A stretch of DNA of 7,054 nucleotides. Source: Nocardioidaceae bacterium (GTDB taxonomy: Bacteria; Actinomycetota; Actinomycetes; Propionibacteriales; Nocardioidaceae). Shown here in pieces: positions 1 to 6,329 of this stretch (position 1 is its first letter; each line of letters begins with the position of its first letter). The stretch spans positions 1-7,054 of the forward strand of contig JAOPXA010000293.1 of assembly GCA_025965395.1 (NCBI GenBank), read 5' to 3'. A program made the position numbers and the translations under genes. The notes beneath the pieces were generated by a model. It saw nothing but the letters and a program-made list of their open reading frames with translations. It did no database searches and was not told where the DNA came from.

Positions 1-700
1 CCAGTGACTTGACGACCAAGGCGCCGTCGAACGACTCGTGCGCGACGGCCGACACGGTGCCGCGCAGGCTCTGGGCCTGGGTCAGGCGCGGACTCTGCCA
101 GCGCTGGTAGCCGATGTTGACGATGAACAGAAGCGGGAAGACCACCAGACCGACGCCGGTGAGCACGACATCTGCGGCGAGCATCGAGGCGATAGCTGCG
201 ACGAGCATTGCAATCACGCCGATCGCCATCGGGAGGGGGTTGAAGACGGACCAGACTGCTTCCACGTCGGCGTTGGCGTTGGAGAGCAGCTGACCTGTGG
301 GGTGGCGCTGGTGCCAGGCGAGCGGGAGGTTGAGGTACTTGCGCGTGACCTGGCGACGGTAGTCGGCGATCAGGCGTTGGAAGACGATGCCGCCTGCGAG
401 CCGGCGACCCACGACACCGACCGCACGCAGCAGCGCGACCGACATGAAGAGAAGCACACCGGTCACAAGTCCGCCGGTGAGGACCTCGCCCTTGGCGAAC
501 GATGGGCGGATCACGTGGTCGGTGGCCCATCCGAGCACCCACGCGTCAGCGACCGTCATACCGCCGTAGAGCACCGAGCAGACGACCGCGATCGTGAACA
601 TCCGCTTCTGTTCGCGCATACCGCGAGCCAGAACCGCGAGTCCGCGGCGCGTGAGGTGATCGTTGTCGTCGAGGGTGGTTCTCAGTTCGTCAACGGACAA
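1..700 (-). CDS. ABC exporter (transmembrane domain), 5' part only
   Basis: This is the N-terminal 233 residues of an ABC-type exporter; the rest, presumably including the nucleotide-binding domain, lies beyond the left window edge. A cytoplasmic lead of about 33 residues is followed by hydrophobic segments near residues 34-58, 72-97 and 157-196. Between them is the long intracellular-loop pattern of exporters, with [18 protein letters not shown] at 133-150. A second loop region begins [18 protein letters not shown] at 216-233. This is the usual type-I exporter (ABC_membrane) architecture. The substrate cannot be told. I chose TTG at 700 because the frame is closed by a stop at 718-716 and the residues after TTG read as coding up to the first ATG at 619. 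That start overlaps the hisF end by 11 bp and has no clear Shine-Dalgarno, so translational coupling to hisF is likely. ATG 619 is the alternative start. No role in histidine synthesis is implied. Confidence 0.85.
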   Translation of the reverse strand, partial: MSVDELRTTLDDNDHLTRRGLAVLARGMREQKRMFTIAVVCSVLYGGMTVADAWVLGWATDHVIRPSFAKGEVLTGGLVTGVLLFMSVALLRAVGVVGRRLAGGIVFQRLIADYRRQVTRKYLNLPLAWHQRHPTGQLLSNANADVEAVWSVFNPLPMAIGVIAMLVAAIASMLAADVVLTGVGLVVFPLLFIVNIGYQRWQSPRLTQAQSLRGTVSAVAHESFDGALVVKSL

Positions 701-1451
701 GGTGGCCAGTGGCTTTCAAGGTCTCTTTCACCTGTCTGATCGTGAGCTCACCAAAGTGGAACACGCTGGCGGCGAGCACAGCATTGGCGCCGGCGTCGAT
801 CGCTGCGGGGAAGTGCTCCAGCTTGCCGGCTCCGCCGCTGGCGATCAGCGGCACCTGTGTAACGCTGCGGACCGCCCGAATCATTTCCAGATCGAAGCCG
901 TTTTTTGTGCCGTCTGCGTCCATCGAGTTGAGCAGGATCTCGCCAGCGCCGAGCTCGGCGGCCGTGCGGGCCCATTCGACGGCGTCGAGGCCAGCCGACG
1001 TGCGACCGCCGTGAGTCGTGACCTCATACCCGCTGGGCTGGTCACTGCTGCGGCGCGCGTCGACGCTGAGCACGAGCACTTGGTTGCCGAAACGGTGGGC
1101 GATCTCGCGGATCACTTCGGGGCGCGCGATGGCGCCGGTGTTGATGCCGACCTTGTCCGCGCCAGCCCTGAGCAGGGTGTTGACGTCTTCGGCGGTGCGC
1201 ACTCCCCCGCCGACAGTGAGCGGTATGAAGACCTGTTCTGCCGTGCGGCTCACAACGTCCCAGGTGGTTTCGCGACTGTCGGACGAGGCGGTGATGTCGA
1301 GGAAGGTGAGCTCGTCAGCGCCTTCCGCGTCGTAGACCTTGGCCATCTCGACGGGGTCGCCCGCGTCACGCAGGTCGACGAAGTTGACGCCTTTGACGAC
1401 GCGTCCCCGGTCGACGTCGAGGCAGGGGATGACACGCACGGCAAGGCTCAC
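690..1451 (-). CDS. hisF: Imidazole glycerol phosphate synthase cyclase subunit HisF
   Basis: HisF is the (beta/alpha)8-barrel cyclase half of IGP synthase. It takes ammonia released by HisH and converts PRFAR to imidazole glycerol phosphate and AICAR in the cytoplasm. The 253-residue product matches the family length. Visible signatures are [18 protein letters not shown] at 7-24 with catalytic Asp12, the phosphate-binding TVGGGVR at 79-85, catalytic Asp131 in [21 protein letters not shown] at 175-190, and SGGAGK at 205-210. The usual NTAA stretch reads NTGA (104-107), a mild variant. GTG 1451 was chosen because it gives the standard [13 protein letters not shown]-terminus. The open frame continues to 1589, but only into the promoter and the opposite-strand HNH gene. 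There is no Shine-Dalgarno. A possible leaderless promoter lies immediately upstream (see the promoter at 1458-1486). Its partner gene hisH is about 3.6 kb away, across a plus-strand insertion. Confidence 0.96.
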   Translation of the reverse strand: MSLAVRVIPCLDVDRGRVVKGVNFVDLRDAGDPVEMAKVYDAEGADELTFLDITASSDSRETTWDVVSRTAEQVFIPLTVGGGVRTAEDVNTLLRAGADKVGINTGAIARPEVIREIAHRFGNQVLVLSVDARRSSDQPSGYEVTTHGGRTSAGLDAVEWARTAAELGAGEILLNSMDADGTKNGFDLEMIRAVRSVTQVPLIASGGAGKLEHFPAAIDAGANAVLAASVFHFGELTIRQVKETLKATGHLVR

Positions 1452-1457
1452 CGAACG

Positions 1458-1486
1458 AGGATATCGGGTGGTGCGTGGGGTGTTGA
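1458..1486 (-). promoter_or_regulatory. Putative leaderless promoter of hisF
   Basis: Read on the minus strand, TCAACA (1486-1481) is followed by a 17-base spacer and TATCCT (1463-1458). The elements match the sigma70-type consensus at 4 of 6 and 4 of 6 positions. The expected transcription start falls at about 1451, the hisF GTG itself, giving a leaderless message and explaining the missing Shine-Dalgarno. Its -35 overlaps the -35 of the divergent HNH-gene promoter. The call rests on pattern matching only. Confidence 0.45.
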
Positions 1487-1511
1487 AACTGTCGGCGGTT
1501 GTTGGTAGAAT
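1483..1511 (+). promoter_or_regulatory. Promoter of the DUF222/HNH gene
   Basis: TTGAAA (1483-1488), a 17-base spacer and TAGAAT (1506-1511) match the housekeeping sigma consensus at 5 of 6 positions in the -10 and 4 of 6 in the -35, with ideal spacing. Transcription would begin at about 1518-1519, the A of the ATG, so the mRNA is probably leaderless. This supports choosing ATG 1519 although no Shine-Dalgarno precedes it. The LexA palindrome starts on the last base of the -10. Confidence 0.7.
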
Positions 1512-1526
1512 CGAACACATGTTCGA
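1511..1526. promoter_or_regulatory. LexA binding site (SOS box)
   Basis: TCGAACACATGTTCGA has two perfect 7-base arms (TCGAACA / TGTTCGA) around a 2-base centre. It fits the mycobacterial SOS-box consensus TCGAAC-N4-GTTCGA exactly. It overlaps the last base of the -10, the predicted transcription start and the start codon, where bound LexA would block initiation. 13E12-family (DUF222/HNH) genes of Mycobacterium tuberculosis are known to carry such boxes, which supports the reading. LexA control is inferred and the palindrome is observed. Confidence 0.85.
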
Positions 1527-2907
1527 GGATATCTTGGAGGTCGAGACCGACATGGTTTTCGACGCGTCTCCTGAAGAAGATCTCGACATGATCGGCTGGT
1601 ATGACCTCGACAGGGCTCTCGAAGCAGCGGCGGCAGATCCTGACTGCGATCCACTCTCTTATGGTGAGATTCATGTCGACGAGATCCAGGCGTGCGAGCG
1701 GCTCATTCGCTTTGCCCAGCAGCGCCAGGCAGAGCTGGTTGATCGGCTCTACAAAGACCGCACGTCGATTAAGAACGCGCGCAGCGAGTTCATTGCCACG
1801 GATGCCCAGATCGCCCAGTCCGTATGCGCTGAGGTCGCGATGGCTCGGCAGATCTCGATGTCGAGCGCGCAGACACAGTTTGGTCTCGGCGCTGGGTTGA
1901 GCCGTCTGCCGTTGATCAAGGACCTGTTCGGGCAAGGCTTGATCTCTGAGCGCCTCGCCAAGATCGTGGTCAACGAGACTTCGGGGCTCTCCTACGAAGA
2001 CTCCCTCCGTCTCGACAACGAGATTGCCTGGCAGGTCACCGAGATGACCGTCAAGCAGGCCGCTGCGCTCACCCGAAGCGTCGTCATGACGTTCGACACC
2101 CACGCGGCGGAGGTGACAGCCCGACGCGCTCGCGACGACCGGTTCATCACTCTGAACCCGCTCGACCACGCGATGGCGTCGATCAACATCCGCGCGGGCG
2201 CAGAGCAGGCAGCGGCGATGTTCAAGGCGCTTGACGTGCATGCGCGCGGTGTCGAGGCGGGCGGCGACAACCGCACCGTGGGCCAGATCATGGTCGACAC
2301 CGCGTTCACCTGGATCACGGGGCACAAGTCGATGGCCGATGTGCCGATCGAGGTTCACCTCGTGATGACCTCCGACGCGCTCTTCGGTGCTGACGATGCG
2401 CCCGCCCGCTTGGAGGACTACGGGCCGATTCCCGCGTCACTGGCGCGTCAGTTGTCGGCCGACAGCAAGACGTGGCTCCGGCGGCTTTTCACTGACCCGA
2501 TCGATCACACAGCGCTGCAGCTTGACCCCAAGCGACGTCGCTTCGACGGACGCCTCGCGCGGCTCATCAATGCTCAAGATCAGCAATGCCGCCGACCGTT
2601 TTGCGACTGCCGGATACGCCACAAAGACCACATCGAGCCCTTCGATGGCACCAACACCGTGCGGAGCAACGGTCAGGGGCTGTGTCAGCGGTCGCACACC
2701 ACCAAGCACCTCCCCGGTTTCAAGGTCAGCGCCCAGGACGATGGCTCGATCCGGTGGATCACACCGACGGGACACTCATACACCTCCCGAAGACCGCCCG
2801 TTCTCGGTCAGTTGACGACTAAACCGGTTCCTCGCACGGAGCCCTCCTACGTGGAGATCGACCTGCGCAAGATGTTGTTCGCGCATCGGCAATCTCGCGC
2901 GCACTAG
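1519..2907 (+). CDS. DUF222 / HNH endonuclease-like protein (13E12 family)
   Basis: This is a 462-residue protein of the actinobacterial 13E12-repeat type: an acidic N-terminus, a largely helical DUF222 region over roughly residues 50-310, and a C-terminal HNH nuclease module. The HNH part shows paired cysteines C357 and C362, the DH pair D370-H371, N384 in SNGQGLC, C389, and H393/H397 in CQRSHTTKH. The expected metal-binding and catalytic positions are therefore present and the gene looks intact. The family is predicted to cleave DNA, but its biological role is poorly known. I chose ATG 1519 because a strong promoter places transcription start there and because the SOS box spans it; the frame is open upstream to 1339 only across the hisF shadow. 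The gene is transcribed against the his genes, stands alone, and is probably induced by DNA damage through LexA. No terminator is evident after the stop. Confidence 0.93.
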   Translation: MFEDILEVETDMVFDASPEEDLDMIGWYDLDRALEAAAADPDCDPLSYGEIHVDEIQACERLIRFAQQRQAELVDRLYKDRTSIKNARSEFIATDAQIAQSVCAEVAMARQISMSSAQTQFGLGAGLSRLPLIKDLFGQGLISERLAKIVVNETSGLSYEDSLRLDNEIAWQVTEMTVKQAAALTRSVVMTFDTHAAEVTARRARDDRFITLNPLDHAMASINIRAGAEQAAAMFKALDVHARGVEAGGDNRTVGQIMVDTAFTWITGHKSMADVPIEVHLVMTSDALFGADDAPARLEDYGPIPASLARQLSADSKTWLRRLFTDPIDHTALQLDPKRRRFDGRLARLINAQDQQCRRPFCDCRIRHKDHIEPFDGTNTVRSNGQGLCQRSHTTKHLPGFKVSAQDDGSIRWITPTGHSYTSRRPPVLGQLTTKPVPRTEPSYVEIDLRKMLFAHRQSRAH

Positions 2908-2932
2908 TCGTCACCTGGCTCGATTGAGTTGT

Positions 2933-2941
2933 TTATCCACA
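2933..2941 (+). promoter_or_regulatory. Single consensus DnaA box
   Basis: TTATCCACA is a perfect match to the canonical DnaA-box 9-mer. It lies in the 109-bp gap between the HNH gene and the lipoprotein gene, 17 bp upstream of a candidate -35. No second box, AT-rich unwinding element or dnaA/dnaN neighbour is visible, so this is not an origin. It could be a DnaA titration or regulatory site, or chance. Confidence 0.45.
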
Positions 2942-2957
2942 GATTTTGATCCGGTGA

Positions 2958-2986
2958 GAGACATTTTGTGTGTCTGCCGATACCTT
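2958..2986 (+). promoter_or_regulatory. Candidate promoter for the lipoprotein/secreted protein pair
   Basis: GAGACA (2958-2963), a 17-base spacer and TACCTT (2981-2986) give a modest sigma70-like match. Transcription would start at about 2993 and leave a leader of about 24 bases, containing the GAGG ribosome-binding site at 3008-3011 ahead of ATG 3017. The match is weak, and read-through from the HNH gene is an alternative because no terminator was seen. Confidence 0.35.
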
Positions 2987-3016
2987 TGCTGCACCGATGG
3001 AACGATCGAGGTGCTG

Positions 3017-3574
3017 ATGAGACGACCCTGGGGCCGCCCGGCCGCCCAAGCGTTCGCCGCTGGGTGCGTGGTCGTGCTCGCCTCGGCATGCAGTAGTTCC
3101 ACCGATCCGATCGAGCCCAAAGACCCCAAGATTTCTGCCGCAACCCCCACCGCCGTGGCGCCGACACTGCCGCCGGCTGCGGCTGCGGACACACCCGAGG
3201 GAGCGATTGCGTTCGTCGAGCACTACGTCGAGCTGCTGAACTATGCATCGGACACCGGTGACGTCACGGCGCTGCGGGCTGCTTCGGATCCGACGTGCAA
3301 AGGGTGCAACAGCTACATCAAGCTCTACGAGGAGACCTATGCGAATGGTGGGTATTTCAGGGATCCCGGCTGGAAAGTCTCCGAGATATCGAGCGACGTT
3401 CTTGACGGCGCCCGAGTAATCTTTCTGGACATCGACGCGCCTGGGGGCTCCCAACGTCAAACTACGACCGCACCAGTCGAAGCCACGATGGACCGGAACT
3501 ACAAACTCGCTTCGCAGGTGATTCGTAGTGGCTCAGGATGGTCAATCTCATATTTGGGGAGGCAGGCGGAATGA
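3017..3574 (+). CDS. Small secreted lipoprotein, DUF6318-like
   Basis: The 185-residue product begins with a basic tip (MRR), then a hydrophobic stretch to residue 24 and a lipobox-like ASAC ending at C25, followed by a serine run. It is therefore probably a lipoprotein anchored on the outer face of the membrane. Residues 26-58 are a Pro/Ala/Thr-rich tether. The folded part starts at TPEGAIAFVEHYVELLNYA (59-77), followed by TGD at 80-82 and a CxxC pair (C94, C97). A GG-x6-GWKV segment follows. This pattern fits my memory of the DUF6318 family of actinobacteria, whose function is unknown. I chose ATG 3017 because GAGG sits 5 bases upstream and the signal peptide begins there; the open frame to 2924 has no such support. 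The stop overlaps the next start as ATGA, so the two genes are coupled. Confidence 0.85.
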   Translation: MRRPWGRPAAQAFAAGCVVVLASACSSSTDPIEPKDPKISAATPTAVAPTLPPAAAADTPEGAIAFVEHYVELLNYASDTGDVTALRAASDPTCKGCNSYIKLYEETYANGGYFRDPGWKVSEISSDVLDGARVIFLDIDAPGGSQRQTTTAPVEATMDRNYKLASQVIRSGSGWSISYLGRQAE

Positions 3575-4329
3575 AGCGGCTTGCTGATATGACTACGACC
3601 GCGATTGCGGTCGGACTTTGCCTGATTGGCCTTGGCTTTCAAGTTGCCTATGCGGGCGTTGAGGTATCTCCGGATGACGACGCCAAAATAATTCTCGACG
3701 GCGACAAGTTTAAACCCGGCAAACCCAACCACGGCACTCCAATCGGCGACAACTCACCCGACGGCAAGCCCCAAGAGCCCGCGTTGCAATGGCATTGCTA
3801 CATCGACACCGAGGCACCAGGGAACCCCACGCGCTGCATCCTGCGAGGGTTTGAGGACACGGGCCCCAACGATCCGAACCGCCCGACCTTGACTCCAGGA
3901 ATGGTGCTCGAGGCGACGCGCGAACTAGGGCTGCCGCGGCTGTCGGTCAACATTCAGCCGGGTGTCGAGACGCTCGTCAACTTCGACACGATCTTCTACA
4001 CCAGGCCGCAGTCATTCGAGCGTTCGGTCGACTTGCTGGGGTACAACGTCGACGTGTCGGCGGTCGGAATCTCGTACGGCTGGCACTACGGAGACGGCAC
4101 CAGCCAGACAACCTCCTCGGCCGGCCGCGAATACCCTCACAAGGACGTCAAGCACCAATACCGCGAGAAGGCCGATCAAGTCACGCCACGCGTGGACGTG
4201 ACCTATCGAGTTCGCTATCGCGTCGACGGCGGGCCTTGGCAGACCATCGATCAGACGCTGACAGCCGAAGGACCGACCACGAACTTGCGGGTGCGCGAAG
4301 CCATACCCGTGCTGACGATTCGAGGGTGA
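3571..4329 (+). CDS. Secreted protein with PKD-like motif, function unknown
   Basis: The 252-residue product has an N-terminal signal peptide: MKR, a hydrophobic core at about residues 11-25, and a likely cleavage after AYA28. A charged, Pro/Gly/Lys-rich linker covers about residues 45-70. Two cysteines, C76 and C89, could form a disulfide after export. The C-terminal half is beta-rich and contains W171-H-Y-G-D-G176, then YPHKDVKHQY, then a repeated YRVRYRVDGGPW strand pattern. This resembles the WxFGDG...H.Y signature of PKD-type domains, so I infer an extracellular Ig-like fold. No transmembrane helix follows the signal, so release to the envelope space or interaction with the lipoprotein is likely. 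ATG 3571 is preferred over ATG 3538 because GGGGAGG (3556-3562) sits 8 bases upstream and the signal peptide begins there. The start overlaps the lipoprotein stop by 4 bp. No enzymatic residues are recognised. Confidence 0.82.
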   Translation: MKRLADMTTTAIAVGLCLIGLGFQVAYAGVEVSPDDDAKIILDGDKFKPGKPNHGTPIGDNSPDGKPQEPALQWHCYIDTEAPGNPTRCILRGFEDTGPNDPNRPTLTPGMVLEATRELGLPRLSVNIQPGVETLVNFDTIFYTRPQSFERSVDLLGYNVDVSAVGISYGWHYGDGTSQTTSSAGREYPHKDVKHQYREKADQVTPRVDVTYRVRYRVDGGPWQTIDQTLTAEGPTTNLRVREAIPVLTIRG

Positions 4330-4349
4330 CTGTCCTCAGCGAGAGACAG
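4330..4349. terminator. Possible hairpin between convergent genes
   Basis: CTGTC-CTC-AGC-GAG-(A)-GACAG folds into an 8-bp stem with one bulged A and a 3-base loop. It starts right after the plus-strand stop and covers the priA stop codon. No T-run follows on either strand, so intrinsic termination is uncertain. Its place between two convergent stop codons is the main support. Confidence 0.3.
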
Positions 4350-5061
4350 CGGCAAGCGCCTCGGGCAACGTGAACGCGCCCGCATACAGCGCCTTGCCGA
4401 CGATTGCACCCTCGACGCCGATGTCCGTCAGCGAGGCAATGGCGACAAGGTCGGCCACGCTCGACACGCCACCGGACGCAACAACCGGCTTGTTCGTCTG
4501 CTCGCATACCGAACGGAGCAGCTCGAGATTCGGCCCGAGCAACGTCCCGTCCTTGGTGACATCAGTCACGACATAGCGAGCGACACCGTCGTTCTCGAGC
4601 CGCGCCAAGACCTCGAACAATTCTCCCCCGTCCTCGGTCCAACCGCGGGCAGCGAGCGTGCGCCCGCGCACATCGAGACCGATGGCGATCTGGTCACCGT
4701 GCGCCGCAACGACCTTGGCGCACCACTCGGGGTTCTCGAGCGCGGCGGTGCCGAGGTTGACGCGCGTACAACCGGTGGCAAGTGCAGCGGCAAGTGAAGC
4801 GTCATCACGAATGCCGCCCGAAAGCTCGACCTTGACGTCGAGGCGCCCGACAACTTCGGCAAGAAGCTCACGATTCGAGCCACGACCGAACGCTGCATCG
4901 AGATCGACCAGGTGGATCCACTCCGCACCATCGGTCTGCCACTGCAACGCGGCCCCAAGCGGATCTCCGTATGAGGTCTCGGATCCGGCAGCGCCTTGAA
5001 CAAGGCGCACCGCCTGACCATCGGCAACGTCTACGGCGGGGAGCAGTTCGAGGTAAGTCAC
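4336..5061 (-). CDS. priA: PriA: phosphoribosyl isomerase A (HisA/TrpF dual-type)
   Basis: This (beta/alpha)8 isomerase converts ProFAR to PRFAR in histidine synthesis. In actinobacteria it often also performs the TrpF step of tryptophan synthesis. The 241-residue sequence is close to known PriA proteins: LLPAVDV with catalytic Asp11, [16 protein letters not shown] at 19-34, ELSGGIRDD at 79-87, RGWTEDGG at 139-146, and TDVTKDGT at 166-173 with the second catalytic Asp171. R19, R139 and W141 sit where the dual-substrate residues of M. tuberculosis PriA lie (R19, R143, W145, a constant offset of 4 after the N-terminal part). This supports dual specificity by family knowledge. GTG 5061 is the start because the barrel begins almost at once; no Shine-Dalgarno is seen. 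It follows hisH by 36 bp and is the last gene before the plus-strand block. Its stop is 6 bp from the convergent secreted-protein stop. Confidence 0.93.
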   Translation of the reverse strand: MTYLELLPAVDVADGQAVRLVQGAAGSETSYGDPLGAALQWQTDGAEWIHLVDLDAAFGRGSNRELLAEVVGRLDVKVELSGGIRDDASLAAALATGCTRVNLGTAALENPEWCAKVVAAHGDQIAIGLDVRGRTLAARGWTEDGGELFEVLARLENDGVARYVVTDVTKDGTLLGPNLELLRSVCEQTNKPVVASGGVSSVADLVAIASLTDIGVEGAIVGKALYAGAFTLPEALAAVSR

Positions 5062-5097
5062 GAGAATGAATCGTACTTGCCGGTCTTGCGAAGGCGC

Positions 5098-5730
5098 CTA
5101 GAGCGTCGCGATCCAGTTGCGCAAGAGGTGCGCTCCAGCGTCGCCGGACTTCTCTGGGTGAAACTGCGTGGCCCAGAGCGGGCCGTTCTCGACTGCAGAG
5201 ACGAACCTGTCGCCGCCGTACGACGTCCATGTGACCTTGGGCGCAGGAATGGAAGGCGTGGGATCGAGCAACCACTCGCGCACACCGTAGGAGTGCACGA
5301 AGTAGAACCGCTCATCCTCGATACCCGCGAACATCGCTGACTTCTCCGGCGGCTCGACGGTGTTCCAGCCCATGTGGGGCACGATCTCGGCCTGGAGCCC
5401 CTCGACGGTGCCCGGCCACTCGCCACACCCGACCGTGCGCACACCGTGCTCGATGCCCTCGGCAAACAGGATCTGCATACCGACACAGATGCCGAGCACC
5501 GGGCGCGAAGCGATGAGGCGGCGCTCGATGATGCGCTCACCACCGACCGAATGCAGCCCGGTCATGCAGGCCTCGTAGGCGCCCACACCGGGGACGAGCA
5601 GACCGTCAGCGTGCTCGGCGACCTTGGCATCCGACGTCAGGACGGCCTCCGCGCCGGCGCGCTCGATGGCGCGCACGGCAGAGCGGAGGTTGCCCGAGCC
5701 GTAGTCCAGAACTGCGACCGTTACGGTCAC
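5098..5730 (-). CDS. hisH: Imidazole glycerol phosphate synthase glutaminase subunit HisH
   Basis: HisH is the class-I glutamine amidotransferase that hydrolyses glutamine and channels ammonia to HisF. The 210-residue product has DYGSGNLRS at 9-17, PGVGAY at 47-52, the nucleophile elbow GICVGMQ with Cys82, HMGWN at 119-123, FVHSYG at 144-149, and the other triad residues H191 and E193 in QFHPEKSG. All catalytic residues are present and the length is normal. GTG 5730 is supported by AAGGG at 5741-5737, 6 bases upstream. It overlaps the hisB stop as GTGA (4 bp), so translation is coupled to hisB. Its obligate partner hisF is separated from it by priA and the three plus-strand genes. Confidence 0.96.
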   Translation of the reverse strand: MTVTVAVLDYGSGNLRSAVRAIERAGAEAVLTSDAKVAEHADGLLVPGVGAYEACMTGLHSVGGERIIERRLIASRPVLGICVGMQILFAEGIEHGVRTVGCGEWPGTVEGLQAEIVPHMGWNTVEPPEKSAMFAGIEDERFYFVHSYGVREWLLDPTPSIPAPKVTWTSYGGDRFVSAVENGPLWATQFHPEKSGDAGAHLLRNWIATL

Positions 5731-6329
5731 AAAGCACCCTTGGTGCTGGGGATGCCCGTCTCGCGCGGGTCAAACGCCACAGCGTCACGCAGCGCACGAG
5801 CGACGGCTTTGTACTGGGCTTCGGCGATGTGGTGCGGGTCGCGGCCACCCAGCACGGTGACGTGCATCGTGATGCCTGCGTGATGCGCCAAGGACTCAAA
5901 GACGTGCGAGGTCAGCGAGCCGGTGTACTGGCCGCCGATGATTGCCGTGACCTGGCTTTCGGGCTCGCCGGTGTGTACGAAGTAGGGACGCCCCGATACG
6001 TCGACGACCGCCTGAGCAACGGCTTCGTCGAGTGGCACGAGCGCATCGCCGTAGCGGCGGATGCCGACCTTGCCGCCCAGCGCCTCGCGAATCGCCTGCC
6101 CGATGCAGATCGCGGTGTCCTCGACGGTGTGGTGGGCGTCGATGTGAATGTCGCCCTCGGACTGGACCGTGAGGTCGATGAGCGAGTGGCGAGAGAAAGC
6201 CGTGAGCATGTGGTCATAGAAACCGACGCCCGTCGAGATCTGGTGCTGGCCGGTCCCGTCGAGATCGAGCTCGACGATCACGTGGGACTCAGATGTCTTG
6301 CGTTCGATCCGCGATGTACGTGCGCTCAT
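5727..6329 (-). CDS. hisB: Imidazoleglycerol-phosphate dehydratase HisB
   Basis: HisB removes water from imidazole glycerol phosphate to form imidazole acetol phosphate, a Mn-dependent reaction. The 200-residue product is the stand-alone dehydratase without a phosphatase domain, as usual in actinobacteria. Signatures are [10 protein letters not shown] at 33-42, the metal-ligand HHTVED at 66-71, PLDEA at 99-103, SLAHHAG at 146-152, and DPHHIAEA at 164-171. A frame extension upstream to 6455 lies wholly inside hisC and was rejected. ATG 6329 is preceded by a strong AGGAGG at 6342-6337 with 7-base spacing, placed inside the last codons of hisC. It overlaps the hisC stop as ATGA and the hisH start as GTGA. 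Confidence 0.97.
   Translation of the reverse strand: MSARTSRIERKTSESHVIVELDLDGTGQHQISTGVGFYDHMLTAFSRHSLIDLTVQSEGDIHIDAHHTVEDTAICIGQAIREALGGKVGIRRYGDALVPLDEAVAQAVVDVSGRPYFVHTGEPESQVTAIIGGQYTGSLTSHVFESLAHHAGITMHVTVLGGRDPHHIAEAQYKAVARALRDAVAFDPRETGIPSTKGAL

Larger units (their letters stand above)
1456..1533 (+). repeat. 10-bp direct repeat flanking the divergent promoters
   Basis: CGAGGATATC occurs exactly at 1456-1465 and again at 1524-1533, 68 bp apart. The left copy covers the putative hisF -10 region. The right copy begins in the last bases of the SOS palindrome and continues into codons 2-5 of the HNH gene. It could be a regulator half-site pair, a trace of a small duplication, or chance. 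Confidence 0.4.

Noticed and set aside
38..739. Long plus-strand open frame at the left edge
   Set aside because: It is antisense to the ABC exporter, whose minus-strand frame has clear membrane segments and exporter motifs; the plus-strand product is His/Asp/Glu-rich with no domain.
663..1508. Plus-strand open frame of 281 codons
   Set aside because: It is a shadow opposite hisF, whose catalytic motifs are unambiguous.
1339..1518. N-terminal extension of the HNH protein
   Set aside because: It reads through the hisF 5' end and the divergent promoters; the -10 and SOS box place the start at 1519.
1366..2358. Minus-strand open frame of 330 codons
   Set aside because: It is antisense to the DUF222/HNH gene, is rich in Arg/His and lacks any recognisable domain.
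2908..2932. Terminator after the HNH gene
   Set aside because: Only a 3-bp stem (CTC-GATT-GAG) is seen, too small to call.
2924..3016. Longer lipoprotein starting at ATG 2924
   Set aside because: It would put 31 non-signal residues before the signal peptide and has no ribosome-binding site, while ATG 3017 has GAGG at good spacing.
2908..3016. Replication origin suggested by the DnaA box
   Set aside because: There is only one box, no AT-rich element and no origin genes.
1452..4335. Insertion sequence or transposon carrying the three plus-strand genes
   Set aside because: I found no transposase, no terminal inverted repeats and no matching target duplication at the two outer edges; the 10-bp repeat lies wholly on the left side.
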